From Pararge aegeria (taxonomy: Eukaryota; Arthropoda; Insecta; Lepidoptera; Nymphalidae): 64,000 nucleotides of DNA. Under the pieces are notes generated by a model. It had not been told where the DNA came from and did no database searches. It saw only the letters and a list, made by a program, of their open reading frames with translations. Location of the stretch: NCBI RefSeq assembly GCF_905163445.1, contig NC_053205.1:2976001-3040000 (forward strand). Reading direction: 5' to 3'. Below, in pieces: positions 1 through 15,000 of the stretch. Position 1 is the stretch's first letter. Each line of letters begins with the position of its first letter. Position numbers and translations under genes: made by a program.

Positions 1-34
1 CCGCCGCCGCTGTCGCCTTGACACAGCGTCGTAC
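1..34 (-). CDS. modSP: MSP-B exon 14 (partial): catalytic serine
   Basis: Acceptor GTACAG, phase 1 in. Codes TTLCQGDSGGG, with Ser702 and Cys191 intact; the exon is cut by the window edge. Position 189 is Thr, so a trypsin-like pocket is unlikely. Confidence 0.9.
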
Positions 35-3000
35 CTGTACGTAGGATAGACCGTGTTAGATTATGTTATCTGGGTGGCACTGCGACTTTACTTTTGAGGC
101 CGAATTCGAATCCCACCCCTCTAGTTTTTCTAAGTTACGTGCGTTTAAGGCAATTAAAGTATAACTTGCTTCAATGGAACATTAGGATATACCGTGTTAG
201 ATTATGTTATCTGGGTGGCACTTCGACTTCACTTTTGATGCCGAATTCCGATGCTCAAAATTTTCGAAGTTACGTGCGTTTTAGGCAATTAAACTTGCTT
301 CAACGGTGAAGGTTCTAGAACATCGTGAGGAAACCTACATATCAGAGAGTTCTCCATACTTTTCTCAAAGCATGTGAAGTCCACCACGCAACACGCTAGC
401 AGTGCACTACCTACAGCCTGAACCCATTTTTTCCTATTTCATGTTCCCCTGCTTTAACAGGTGGAAACGGTAATTTTATCCCCTCACAGGGGATATAATC
501 GGGGGATATAAAATTTGTCTCCTGCCTTTGCTCAGTCGCGTGCACTGGGTTTCCCACCATGGTATGCATACAGCAGCAAAATGCTACACTTATAAATTTT
601 AGGGTAGGCAATGCTTTCGTGCACGTATGAAGTGCACGCCACTGTCTGTGTTAGCCCTACAGGTTTACCGTTGGTGTACCCGGCGCAAATCTTATCACTG
701 GTGAGATGCACCCGGAAGCTGACGGGCGACACGGCGCGGCACTCGTCAATGGACACTACGGGCATGTCCACCACCTTGAGGATCTGCGACGCCCCGCCGG
801 CTGACGTGGTCAGGCCCCAGCCAGCGACCTGGGGAGACCGACAGTTTATAGGTTAATTTATGTCCCAACGCTGGTCACCCTTTAATTTTTGCTGCTCGAT
901 GCATCTAGGTTGACCTATGATATGGAAAGCGGTCTAACGGGTCATTTGTGATAATAGGTGTCCCTCAGGGGTCTATATTAGGACCTTTTCTGTTCCTCAT
1001 TTACATGAATGACCTTCCTTACCTTCCTTGCTAAGGACAATCACGGGATAGTATTGTTTGCGGATGACACATCACTGAATGTTAAAAAACGCTTCATAAT
1101 TGCCTGTGATAGGCCTACATGAATAAAGAAATTTTGAATGTAATTTGATATGTTTTTTAATGTCCGCAACAAATAAGTGCGAGTCGTTTATGCGAGTATC
1201 GTGCGTCTCGTATACCGGTGGCAAGTGTCTTTTATGGAAGTTCAGTACGTCTCGAATAAAGTTTGCAAGTGTCGTTTATGCAAGTTTAGTATATAAAATA
1301 CACTGTAATAAAGTCCGAGCAGATGGCTCGGGTATCTAAGTGGAAACGCCCTGTGTCCATAAACCTGAGGCGCAGGTGTTAAGCCAAAGAAATCACACCG
1401 GAACCACGCCCTTCAGACCGCAATATAGCAATGCTACTTCGGCAGAAATGTGTCACAAAAAGCTCTCCTATATATTTTGAGCTTCTACCTTTCCCATAGT
1501 CCCTGGGATCATCTGCTGCATATCGAAGAGTACGTCGAAGTTGATGCACACAGGCCGTATGGAGGGCAAGTATCCAAACGGAGTGACCACCACCACTATA
1601 GCTATGTCGTCCTGGTAGTTCGCCGCTGCGCCTTGGTAGCGGGGGGTAAGTTTTATTTCAGCAACCTGAAAAAAAGTCACTTTTTTAAAAACTTGATTAG
1701 ATGTTTTTTTAATTGTGTTGTGATGTGATGTTTTTTATGATAATTGCAAAAATTATACTTAAAGATAACAAATACAAATAAAATTAAAAAAAAAACTTTA
1801 GAAAGACCTAATTTTATTTTTTAATAATGGAAGCCGAAGGTTCTATTACAAAGGGCAAAATGCCAACTCAGGCAGATGACAACTGTCATTCTGTCAAAAT
1901 GTCATCGTTCAACTGTCATCAAGGAAAGGTTGCGTTTTTCGGTCTAATACAGAGGACAAATTCACCTTCGGTCACCTGTACGGAACTCGTAAGGCCCTCC
2001 CGTTACGAGTTATCAAGGTTGATACTTTAATGCAAAATTACCATTAAAAAGCACTTGGGAACAGAGGAAGTAGTGGTCGGACGATATAAGAGAGTGGACA
2101 TGCCTATTCGGAACAGATGAACAGCCACATCACATAATAGGATTATGAATGAATGAATGAATGAATACACTTTTATTGTAAACCAAAGAAAAAAAGTAGT
2201 TACAGAGATATAAATACATAGCAAGAGAGTACAATTTACATTTATCTACCGGCTTATATATATATACATAAATACCACATACTATTCTTGAGCTGTAAAA
2301 CACAGCTATTGGTTGCCAGGAAGAGATCGCTATGTAGATCGATCTCTTCCAGGCCGCCAAATTTACAATTTTTCTATAGTTTCTTGTGATGAACAATAAA
2401 AGTGTACATATTAATTCAGTCATTCATTCATACTGTCAATCGTTTATTCCATCATTCATTCATTCGTTCAATCAATTAAAAATTCATTCTTTCATTCGTT
2501 CTTTGTTTCATCATTCATTTATACATTAATTCATTAATTCATTAATTCAACAGTTGCATAAATAGCTATGATTTTATATAGGTATTTTAGTTATACTTAC
2601 ATCTGACTTCTGGGCTTCTTCGTCCCTGAGATTGTTCCAGGGTCGGTAGAGTTTCCCGACCGCGACAGCGTACTTGGTCGCAGGCAGCTTCTTCTCCGAA
2701 TCGCTCCAGAAGCAATGCGCCGCTGAAACGCGTAACCAGCGATCGTTTAATTACCAACGGACAGGCTCTTAGATCGCTTGCCTTAAATTTAATGCTGTTT
2801 TTTGAAGTTATACTTCCTCGGCGGCGTTAGGAAAAAATGATAAGAGTGAAATTATGCGATGTAATGAAATGCGCGCGCACATTGCAACACGATTTTAAAA
2901 GGATGAAGGTAGTTGCGAAACCGAGTGAGAGGGGAATACATCGTCCGCCAGCTCACTTTTTACGATGCGCGAGCACGGCTTCACAGAAAACCGACACAAT

Positions 3001-6000
3001 GAAGTTAGTTATAAGGTATGGCAGTGTACACTTTCAATGGTTAATGCAGGCTCATTCCGGTGATTTCATTGTTTCAAATTTTAATGTTCAGTGAAACTCG
3101 GTGGTCCGATAATGAAACTAGATAATGCGTTATAATAAAACTCTAATGTATTACCTAAATACATTTTTTCTATTGTTCTATACAGCCCTGTAGTGGATCG
3201 TGGTACATGACCTTTATAATGATTTAGTATCAAGTAATCGTGATATTGACATTTTTAATTAAAGGATAATTTTTTTTTCAAAAAATCAAATTATTAAGCA
3301 CTATTCCACATAATCTTTAGGGAAATCATATATTTGACGTGACAACGTCTTATAATTCGATGGAGCCGGCTGCACGCACGAAAAAACATGACGTATGCGG
3401 CGTTACCTCGCTCTGAGGCGTTCCATTCAAGCGCGGAACGAGCGACAAGGAGGCACAGTCGGCCTCCGCGTTCGACATCTGTCTCTCTCCTACTTGAGTG
3501 AGCGATGCGTCCGCGTGGACAACTTCTATACAATAATACATTTATGTATATGTTTTCGGCAAGGATGAAGTGCAGTGAAAAGTGAATGTGGTGTCAATTA
3601 TTTATAGCAACGATAATATCTATCAAACAAATAAAATTAAAATTTTCTTTTGAAAAAGCAACCATTCCATCAGTATTTTCTTACGACGTTGTCACGTTCA
3701 ACTATCGTCAGTAAGCCGACTTTACAGACAACCAATTTTTTTTAAGTGTTTCTTTTTTGTTTCAACTTTAATTTCATCTTTACTTTTTGTTTAATTTAAT
3801 TCCAAGTTGTGTACACATACTTTGGGTTGTAGCTTAGAACAAAACTGGTTATTACTTATATTTAGATCTACTTTTAGTTATTACCTGTTTTGTGTACCTA
3901 ATAACAATAAACAATACCTGATATAAGGGCAGTTGTTGAGATCAGAGAGCCCCCGCACACCTGCATGAAGGGGGTGTACGACTTGTCGTAGATGCCCGCG
4001 TGCCATGGCAACTCCCCCTTTTTAGCTGTACGCCCCCCTATTATGAGCGGCTTGGCCAAGGGGGTGATTGTGCCGCATTCTGAAATACAAGCATGTTATC
4101 TATATATATAAAAGAAAGATGTGTTAGTTACGCCATTTATAACTCAAGAACGGTTGGACCAATTTTAATGATATTAGATTTTTTTGGATTTATCTTAGAC
4201 CGGAATAGGGTAATGAGTATTAAAATACAACATTCGTCAAAAAAAAAAAGATCCGCGGTACGTAGTTCGCCGGGACAGCTAGTTAAAATTATTTTCTATA
4301 TATTAATAAAAGACGCCATCTTTTTTCATACTTTTCTCAGCATGACAACGAATGTGCAATGGAACGGAGATGTTTATATTCAAAATACTTTTCATAAAGA
4401 TTGACATGAAGGTTATATAACTTCATATCAATCAATAGACGTCCACTGCTGGACATAGATCTTTTGTAGGGAGTTCCAAATTCCACGGTTTTGTACCGCT
4501 TGGATCCAGCGGCTACCTGCGACGCGCTTAATGTCGTCTTTCCACCTTGTTGGGGGCCGTCAAACGCTGCGCTTACCAGTGCGGGACTGCCATTCCAGCA
4601 CCTTGGGACCCCGACGTCCATTCTTTCTCCGAACTATGTGAACGGCCCATTGCCACGTCAGCTTCGCGACTCGTTGAGCTATGTCGTTAACTCTCGTTCT
4701 TCTACGAAACTCCACATTTCCGATTTGATCACGTAGAGATACTCCGAGCATAACTCTTTCCATCACCCGCTGAGTGACTCTGAGCCTTCTTATGAGGCCC
4801 ATAATAGCGACCATATCTCAGATCCGTAAGTCCTCACTGGCAACACGCACTGTTCGAAGACTTTGTTTGGTCTTCAGGCACAGAGGGATTTTTGATGAAA
4901 AGATGTCACGGATCCAAGTTGGATTCGGCGGTTCAACTCCTTCTCGATTCTAAATACTTTTTATTAACAATTATTGTAGGCCTTCCAGTACTGGCCTTGG
5001 AACCCTCGTAGCTTTAGGTTTAAGTTGGCGAATGAAGTTATCACCATCCCCTTACAATTAAGTAAACATAAATTATATAGGGTGGCCGGTCAATAGACGT
5101 CACAAAAAAAAAATTTAGGTCCGTATATGTTGTGGAGTATTCGAATCACCCCCATGTATGTTCCGCGATTTTTTTTTTTTAAGTTCCGTGAATTATTTAC
5201 TTAGATTTTTAAATTTAAGTTAAACTTTTAACTTAAATTTTTAACATTTTCATAACTTTCATCTAAGCTACGAAGCTGATTATTTTATGCATAAAAGAAC
5301 AACTCATGAGAAAACAGTTGCAAAAAAAAAGTATTTTGCTTTTTTTTTTTAGAAATCTTTTAAGATGGTCATATAATCATACCGGACCTGAATTTTTTTT
5401 TAATGACGTCAACTGACCGGCCACCCTGTATGTATGAACGCTTCATAAGTGTCAGTGATAGGCCTACATGAATAAAGAATTATTGAATTTAAATTTGGAA
5501 ACGAAGATATAAATAATTTCGACACGGACAATATTTAAACTGGTGCCTATTCCATTGGCTCCCAGATCCTTCCGCAACAGTCTTTTAAGTGAATTTAATT
5601 CCATTAATTGAGTATATTCTGGAGTACTTCGGTCACATTGCCAGAAGAGATGGAGATAATCTTGAAAAAACAGTGGACACTGGCAAAGTGGAAGGAAGGA
5701 TGTAGCGATTCGTTGGTCGGATCAAATGCGCTATGCTCTCGACGCCAAAGTGAATATTGCTTTACATATTGCTAAAAGCCGAGTCAAATTATTTCTTATC
5801 CACAAATTTTTTTTTTGTTTGTATACCTACCCTCGTGTTTATGTTTATTTCTTGTTATGGGAGAGCGGTGTCTTCTGACACAGGGGTAGTATAATACTAC
5901 CCTTGAAGAAGGCTCTAGCCATTAGCGTTCACAGTAATTTTATGTACCCAAATACACAGATTTTTTTTTTAATGGCACAAAATCGTCCGTAAGGTTGGAA

Positions 6001-9000
6001 GTGGAAGGGAATAAAATCACACTGAGTTATTTAATACTAGCTGTTGCCCACGACTTCGTCTACGTTTGATTTTGTTTTTTGATGTGGCATTCAATTTAGT
6101 TGTAGTTCTAAAAAAATTTAAGTATTCAGTATCGCTAAGCCTTAAATGAGGAGTTCTGTCCTCTATATCCAACCACATTCGTGAGCGTGATTATTTTTCA
6201 GTGTCTGGGTGTTTATATGTATATTCTAAGTATTTATGTATATTATTCATAAAAATATTCATCAGTCGTCTTAGTACCCATAACACAAGCTACGCTTACT
6301 TTGGGGCTAGATGACGATGTGTGTATTTTCATAGTATATTTATTTATTATTTATTCAGATCTATACAAAGTTTGGGGAAAATTAAACACATATTATAACC
6401 TCTATAGTACAAAAATAATTATTTAAATCGGTTATATTTTGCCGGAGTTACGGTGTTAAATCGTCAAACACTTTCATCCCCTCTCCCAAAGGAACCGAGC
6501 TTAATGTCGGGTTTAAAGTATCCTATATTATTTCTAACACTTCCAAGAATATGTGTACAAAGTTTCATGAGTATCGGTTTTTGAAAGTTTTTGCGTGAAA
6601 GCGTAACAAACAAACTTACATTTACACGTTAAACTGTCGGTCCCATATAATATCACTGGCATGTGATATTCTCAGCCCTTATGGGATCAGTAGTTGTATT
6701 ATACGAAATCTTTAAATACTTTCACAACTAAAATGGAAAAGGTAATGTTAATAGGATGTGAATATTAAGGTTAAAATCAAACCACTTATTACAAAAATAA
6801 TAAAACTTTATTGTTAACATTCATCCTTTTAACATTACAATTTACAAACAGTTAGACAAAAAAACATATATTTCTATTTATATACTAGCTGTATTCCGAC
6901 ACGCTAAACGGCTCTATACGAATACAAACGGACAGTTCGATGATAATGGCGGTGATTATTCACAAGGGCGGTAAAGTGAATAGCCATCGCTAACGCGTTT
7001 CATAAGGCGTGTTAGATAAAATAAATAAATATACTACGACAATACACACATCGCCATCTAGCCCCAAGGTAAGCGTCGCTTGTGTTATGGGTACTGAGAT
7101 GACTGATGAATATTTTTTATGAATTATATACATAAATACTTATAATATAAAGATAAACAACCGTACAATGAAAAACATTCATGTTCATTACACAAACATT
7201 TTCCAGTTGTGGGAATCGAACCCACGGCCGTGGAAGCAGGGTCGCTGCCCACTGCGCCAGTCGGCCGTCAAAAACATTGATAACACTAGCGAGGGAAAAA
7301 CAAGCTAAGGTTTCAAATACGTACTCAGAAAATAACAGATCATTTTGCTGTCTTTCCTTTGCATAAAATTATTGCAATCGCCTTTATAATATTAGAATGA
7401 CAATAAAAATGTATTTAAATCTCTTTTTTCAATTATTTATTTTTAAAATTCAATTTACCACACATGTTCCGTAATGAACTTTAAAACACTTGTTACTAAA
7501 TTAAATTAAAAGTTCGTTCGTACACAAGAAGACGGGATTACAAAAGTAATGGAATAGTGAAATCAGGTATACCTATCAATAAAATAAAGTTTAGTTCATC
7601 GTAATATTAAGTATGTTCTACAGAGTAGGAACCGAAAGTTCATTTTAGGAACTTATAAAAAAATACTTGATGGTGTAACATGTATATATAAAACAATACT
7701 TATTCAAACGCTAAAATCCTTATACCCGAAGCTTAATTAAATTTAAACGAAGAGTCCTGATATTATAATTCGATTGGAATATTGCTCTCCTTTGTTCTAA
7801 TAAAGTCATAGAAAAAAAAAAAACAATTCCCGCGATTTGAATTTGGAAAAATATTTATTGTAGGTTAACGTCATAATATTTAATATTAAAACAGATTTGA
7901 ATGCAATAAATTACATTTGTTTCTTTGGTCACTTTGGATGCCTTAAAATTAATAAAACTATTTAGGTCAGAAACATTATAACAATCTTGAAAGATCGTGA
8001 TCCGTGCGAATGTCAGTTGTTTGTTTATTATTTACTAGTTTCTTCGTTCTCGTGAGTATTTTGTAGATTGTGTGTTTGTATATCAAAGTCAAAGTCAAAA
8101 ATATCTTTATTCAAATAGGCCCATAGGTGGCACTTATGATGCGTACATAAGAATTACACGGTAGTGAGATGATGGCGATAACACATTCGTAAACTTAAAA
8201 CTAAAGCTACGAGGGTTCCAAACGCGTCCTGGTCAGAAGAAGAAGAAGAAGAAAGAAAAAAAAAGAAAGAAGAAGCCCACAACAAACTTAGCCGGGTGTT
8301 TTTTTTTGTTATCGATGTCCTCTTTTGATATATCGCAATGTATAGTAATATTTATTCGATATCGATACATTTTAGCATTGCCTGCATCCCCAAATTTAGA
8401 TATTGGATAGAAGCAGGCGTTACTTTGCGGAATTCCATGATATATTATGAAAATTGAGCTTAATTTGCTATACTCCGCGAAAAGCAGGAGAATCTGTATG
8501 TCAGACCAAACAGATCTTTTGCAATGTACCCTCTACGCACGTTTCGCCACGAAACCGAAGCATCCTCAGGAGATGTTGACATTACAATGAATAATTGTTA
8601 AGTGAAAAATTTGCCAAATGTGAAACATTTCACACCTTTCTTACCCCCCACCCCCACCTTATCTATTAAACTTAATAGCTTTTCTATTGAGACTTCACTT
8701 TTATTACTATGATTTGTGTTCATTTCAGCTATTGATTTAAAAATATTTGGAAAGAAAATGGCGGTCAAAACGTTCAAATCCCTTTAATAATTTTCTTTGA
8801 AATATAGTATAGGGTCAACCTTACCACTCGTAGTTTCATTTTCATCATTCATATCATTTTTACCTGATGATGATGAATCATCAGCCGGTCTAACGACTTG
8901 CGCTTGACCGATTCTCCAATCACCTTCATCTATATCATATTTATTATAAAAACTATTTGTTTGATTCTTAAAATCGCCTTTTGGTTTATCTTTGGATACT

Positions 9001-12000
9001 ATATTAATATTAAAATCACGATTATCGTTCGAATTAAGATTACCAGTGAGATTGCTGGTTATTTTTATATTATTATTACTGTCGGCGTAATTATTAATGA
9101 CTATATTATTAATAGTATTGCTGGATATGTTAATTATTATATCGTTAATGGTTATTGTGATATTTGAGCCGCCCAAACCTGGCTTGCATTGCGCGATGTA
9201 GTCCCAGCTGCCGTCAATGCAGTTCATGTTCGAAAGGACACCAGGGTAGTAGTAGTTGGGAGTGCGACAGTTCGGCTGGACGATGGTCCCAGCTGGTTCC
9301 AGGGGCCCGCATTCCCTGGAGCCAGTGATTGCGCCGGTGCTGAGACAGCGATATTCAACGCTCGGATGCCTGTTTAATCTGCAGAAACCTGTGAAAATTT
9401 TATGTTTTTTAATAAATAAACTGCACGTGTATTTTATTGTTTTGAGTTCTTTAAAATAATTGTTTTATAAATATAACCTAAAATAAACTCTTTAAAAGTA
9501 AATAAAATCTAAAACGTCCACGAAACCACCGCACCGAGGCACAGTTTCTAAGATGCTGGCAGCATTGCCCCTTTGGATGGCCAAACTAATTCGTTGGCCA
9601 ACGTAACTGCCCGCTCTAGGATAACCGGTAGACTCGATAACCCTTTTCGATAACTCTCTGAAAAGAGCTATTGCCTCCGGACCCCACGGTCCCAAAGTCT
9701 CTACTCCAAAAGGCACAAAAATGAAGCTGCTATCCAGGTTTTCATATTTACGCCTCTTGGCCTGCTCGGGACTGGTAGCAGCCGCACCCACCATTGACGA
9801 GGTGGCCTGGATGTGTGATGCAGCTAGGGTATTAACACAAGTTATATAGCACGTGTATTCTATTTGGCACTATCCCATTCTCTTGCTGTAAGTCCTATCT
9901 ATAAAGGTTGCCTGTAAGAGATTGCTTGCAGCAATAAGGCCGCCTCTACATTTCTACATTACTGTATACTCCCTACTGTTTCTTTTCCTGTATGTGCAAT
10001 AAAATTTTCTTCTTCTTTAAGAATAAAAGAATACCGCCATGCTTATTGAAGTTATACTTCTTTTGGCGCGTTAGGGAAAAATGGTGAGGGTAAATTTTTA
10101 CGATGCCCGCACACCGTCACAAAAAAACGGAAAAAATACTTTTTTTGCACTTAGACAGAGTCGGTGGTAGATTTACTACAAACAGACATTATTATATTAC
10201 ATTCATGCATGATTTTTGCATGACGGTTGCATGACATTCCCGCAGCGTCGCTACAGGATTTTAACCTAGAAACCTTGAAAAATATATAGTTTAAATGTTG
10301 TTGTACTCACGGACACATTTCGGCATTATCTGAGACCAGATGCCGTCATAACACCAGATTGTATCCTTCATATCCTCGACCCCGAAGCCAGGGTTACACG
10401 TGACGTTGAGGACCGCGTTGGGGTAGGATTCTCCGGGCACAGCGCCGGGTACGTTCGTTACCGTGTATGACCCGTATTGCGGGTAGGGGGGCAGGCGGCA
10501 GTTACCCCCTTGGGCAGGTCTGAAAGTTGCGGGAATACAAACAATTTGTTATAAACTACGTTGGATAGATACGCAGGCATTACTTTGCGGAATTCCATGA
10601 TCATCATATCATGGGTTGATACCTATAGTGGACAGGGCACGGGTCTCCTCCCACAATGTGAAGGGGCTAAGGCCGTTGTCCACCACGCTGGCCCAGTGCG
10701 GATTGGTGGACTCCGCATACCTTTGAGAACATTATGTCGAACTCTCAGGCATGCAAGTTTCCTCTCGATGTTTTCCTTCACCGTCGAAGCTAGTGATATT
10801 TTTTTACACATCGCTCTATAGCCCCAAAGTAAGCGTAGCTTGTGTTATGGGTACTAAGATAGCTGATCAATATTTTTTTATGAATATAATACAGATATAA
10901 AAAGAAATATTTTAATTATTAAATGAAGTTGTATCACGCAATATTATAATATACAGATAAACACCTAGACACTGATAAACATTCATGTTCATAACAAAAA
11001 CATTCTCCAGTTGTGGGAATCGAACCCACGGCCTAGGCCTCAGAAAGCAGGGTCGCTGCCCACTGCGCCAACCGGCCGTCAACTGTAAAATGACTAATTG
11101 TTAAACAAAACGTGTGTCGAGAGTACATGGCCGAAGATCTGCAAATAAAGCTTGATTCGCAGTGTAAAAAGAACCTTATTACTAGAACGTTAAAGTTCAT
11201 CAACCGTTGGTAACAGCTAGTGATAAATAATGATGTAAGCTCACTTGTTAGTCGGCGTCACCGGTCGAGGTGTCACAGGTTTAACTCCCGGGCTGTTCCT
11301 GTTGCAGAGCTCATCGGACTCGTCAGATCCGTCAGCGCATTCTTGTTTCTGAAATGGAGTTTTAATTCATTTCAATAAAATTCAATTTCAATTTATTCAA
11401 TTCAAATTCAACTTCAATTCAAATTCAACTTCAATTCAAATTCAACTTTAATTCAAATTCAACTTATAAAATATAATTTTTATTAATACATAACTATAAC
11501 CTAAAATAAACTATTTAAAAACAAAATAAAATCTAAAACGTCCTCGAAACCACCGCAGCGAGGCACAGTTCCTAAGATGCTGATTCAACTCAAATTCAAA
11601 TTCAAATTCAAATTCAAATTCAACTTCAATTCAAATTCATTTTCAATTCAAATTCAATTTCAATTCAAATTCCATTCCAATTCAAATTCAATTTCAATTC
11701 AATTTCAATTCTAATTCCATTCCAATTCAAATTGCAATTCGAATTCAATTCAAAACGGATTTACAGTAGAAGAGCTTTCCGTGAGCTTTCAGAACTCGTC
11801 CAGGAAAGTACTACCATGCTTATTTCTGCCGCTAAGCAGCATTATTGCAATGCCGTGTGCCGCTCTGAAGGGTGCGGTTGCCGCTGTGATTACGGCCGCA
11901 TGAGGCTTAACACCTACGTCTCAGGTTGACGGACACAGGGTGGCGTGTTGCAGTACGTATTCCTTGCATGCCCTGGGAAATGTTGCTGTTTATAGGCGAA

Positions 12001-15000
12001 GGTTTTCCACGTACCCACAGATGGACTGATTCCGTGAATTATAACTAAGTATAAAAAAAAAAACTCAATTCAAATTTAATACAACTCTTATTTCAATGTG
12101 TTGAAGAATATGAGAAGTTGGAGAGAAGATATAAAGAGTGTCATTATTAGCCTGTACCAGTCCTCTGCTGTAACTAAAGGCCTCAGCCATCGGGCTGGTT
12201 TGTCCATTATATAATCGCCGCGTACGACGTAGAAAATATTTAAATCAAACCATCTTTAAATCAGCCAGGCGTCCCGTGAATTTTGGTATACGTCTGGGAA
12301 GTATACAACGGGTTCCCCGAACGTCTACTAAAGCCAACGTGAGGGACATGCCGTGATTTTAAGCGTGAATACAGTCATAAGAAAAAAAAACATGCGGTGC
12401 AGTCTTTGAAGACTGCCGTTAGAAGCGAAAACTAAATCTATTTACATATATATTACAAAGTATAGCTCATGATAATTTTGTCATGCTACAACCGATTTTA
12501 TTAAATTCCGAGATTTCTCGCTGTTCTTGTGGATGGCATGATTGGCTATGAATCACGAGGTCCGAGGTTCTATTCCATGATTTGTCAGGTATTTATTTTT
12601 TTGTAAAATTTTACGACTGCATTCGGTTCTGCCGTCACCACCTGGCGTATAAGACTCACCCCGTTACAATCTGAACCCTTGTCAACGCAGGCTCCATAAG
12701 CGCACTGGAACAGGTATCCGGGGCAGGTCACAGCGGCGCAGGCTTCCAGAGTCTCATCAGAACCATCCGCGCAGTCCTTCACACCGTCGCAGTGCTCCAC
12801 AGACGATATGGTCTGTCCGTTCTTGCATGTATACCGTCCGCTGCAAGGGAGATGGTATCACGGTTTACGTTTTTGTAGGAAAATTAGAGGTTTTAAACAA
12901 AGTTTTTCGTGTGACCAACATTTCTTAAATATAGTTCAACGGGTAAAAAACGAAAAATATATTTTTCTAAGGAAATAATAATTACAAACTAAAATTAATA
13001 TTTACAATAAATATAGGGCGTCTAACTGTTCACTTATGGGCATGGTACCCAAAGTGCTGACGCTATTGCCCCATCTTATTGACTTAACAATTATTCATTG
13101 TAAAGTCAACATCTCCTGAGGATGCTCCGGTTTCGGAGCGAAACGTGCGTAGAGGGTACATTGCCGAAGATCTGTTTGGTGTGGAGTATAAGGATTGAAG
13201 AAATTATAAATTACACCACACAGATTCTCCTGCTTATCGCGGAGTATAGCAAATTAAGCTTAATTTTCAAAAATACATTATATATCTGTATCTGTGTATA
13301 TCCTCTATGCACGCCACTGGTCTGGTACATACCGGACTTCCTCCTCATTGCGGCAACTAGGCAGCAGTTCATCGGAGTTGTCAGCACACTCTTGAATCTT
13401 GTTGCAAGGCGCGGAACCGTCAACGCATGCGCCGTACGTGCACCGGAACCAGTTGCTCTGGCATCTGGCAGTTACATAATAGATTTAATTTAAAAAAAAA
13501 AAACCCGTTTTTTAATATAGTGTAAATTGGCCAGCGTGGTATGGCCTTTTCATGCCCTTAGGGCCAGTGGCCTCACCGGCCCAGAGGGCACAGGTCTCCC
13601 GGTTGATGGTCAAAGTCAAAGTCAAAAAAATCTGTATTCAAATAGGCCCATAGATGGCACTTTTGATGTGTACAATATAAGAGAATTACACGGTAGTGAG
13701 ATGATGGCGATAACCATATTCGTAAAATTGGAACTAAAGCTACGAGGGTTCCAAACGCGTCCTGGTCTAAGAAGAAGCCCACAACAAACTTAGCCGCGTG
13801 TTTTTTTTGTTATAACCATCTCACATTGTCTTACAATTACTAGAAGAGCACCCTGGTTAGGAGCAATAATTCACAGCCAAGCTTTTTTATCGATTACGTA
13901 GTCATTTATACTAAGTATAATAGGACTTTTCTTTAAGCTTACGTTTAATACAAACTTTGAACTTAAAAAAGAGACATCTCCGAGATGTCATTGGGTAGTT
14001 TATTGTAGAATTATATGCAATTTCCTTTAAATGAATTATGAATTTTATATTGTATATTGTAATATATTGCACTGTAAGTTTATTCTTAGTTCTAAAGTTT
14101 ATTGCAGTCACATTTTTTCTTAAATTTAGAAATGTTTTTGTGAACGTACATTAAATATTCAAATATGTACTGACTGTAAATTGTGATTATTTTAAAATCT
14201 TTAAATTTATCTTTCAATGACTCTCTCGGACCCATTTTGTAGATCGAACGAACAACTCTTCTGCAGCATGAAAATAGTTCTAATATCAGCAGCCTTACAA
14301 GAAATGGTCATAAATTAGTGACATCTGCATATCGTCTGCGAAAGGTGCAAAAGTCATTTGTGGGATTGAGTATACGCTTTTATAATATGATTCCTTAGGT
14401 AATTTTGGACCTACCAATGCATAAGTTTAAAGAATGTGTTAAAAACACATTTATTACAGCGAGGTTATTTTACAATTGATGAATTTCTTAATGACCAGGT
14501 TGCTTGAAAGAATCCGGTTCCGCTTTCATCTCTCACAAGATAGAAAAATGAATTTTAAAATGTAAAATGTAAATTGTTGATATTGGAAAAGAGCAACTGC
14601 TGAGTTTCTTGCCGGCTTCTTCTCGGTAGAAACTCCTTCCGAACCGGTTGTAGAGTCACTACACACAGACAGGCTTGACGTTTCAAAACTGCTTATATTA
14701 GGCCTACTTGAAATAAATGAATTTTGAATAACCCCATGTTAAAATTACATATGACATAATGCTGTGAAAGTAAATAAAACAGACCAGCCAGTTTCTAAGT
14801 CGGTCATATGGCGTATCTTCTTTACCGATGGTGAAGATGACGGGTTATAACTGTACTCACACATTGCTTCGGCAAAGCGGGAAGGTTTCATCGCTACCAT
14901 CGGGACAGTCGACGTTCCCGTCGCATTTCCCATCGAAGCCAATACAGGTTCCATCGCGGCACTGCCACTGAGTCTTACTGCAACAGAGGGAGGTTTTCTA

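Noticed and set aside
3294..3541. Arg/Ser-rich frames repeated at 3.3-3.5 kb and 22.6-22.9 kb
   Set aside because: Both sit in copies of the same GC-rich repeat, and overlapping frames are equally open.
7181..7271. tRNA genes suggested by GGTTCGATTCC and GGCGCAGTGGG motifs, here and at a dozen other places
   Set aside because: Each is followed by the same 170-bp body and ATTT tail, and the acceptor stem does not fold; these are SINE heads.
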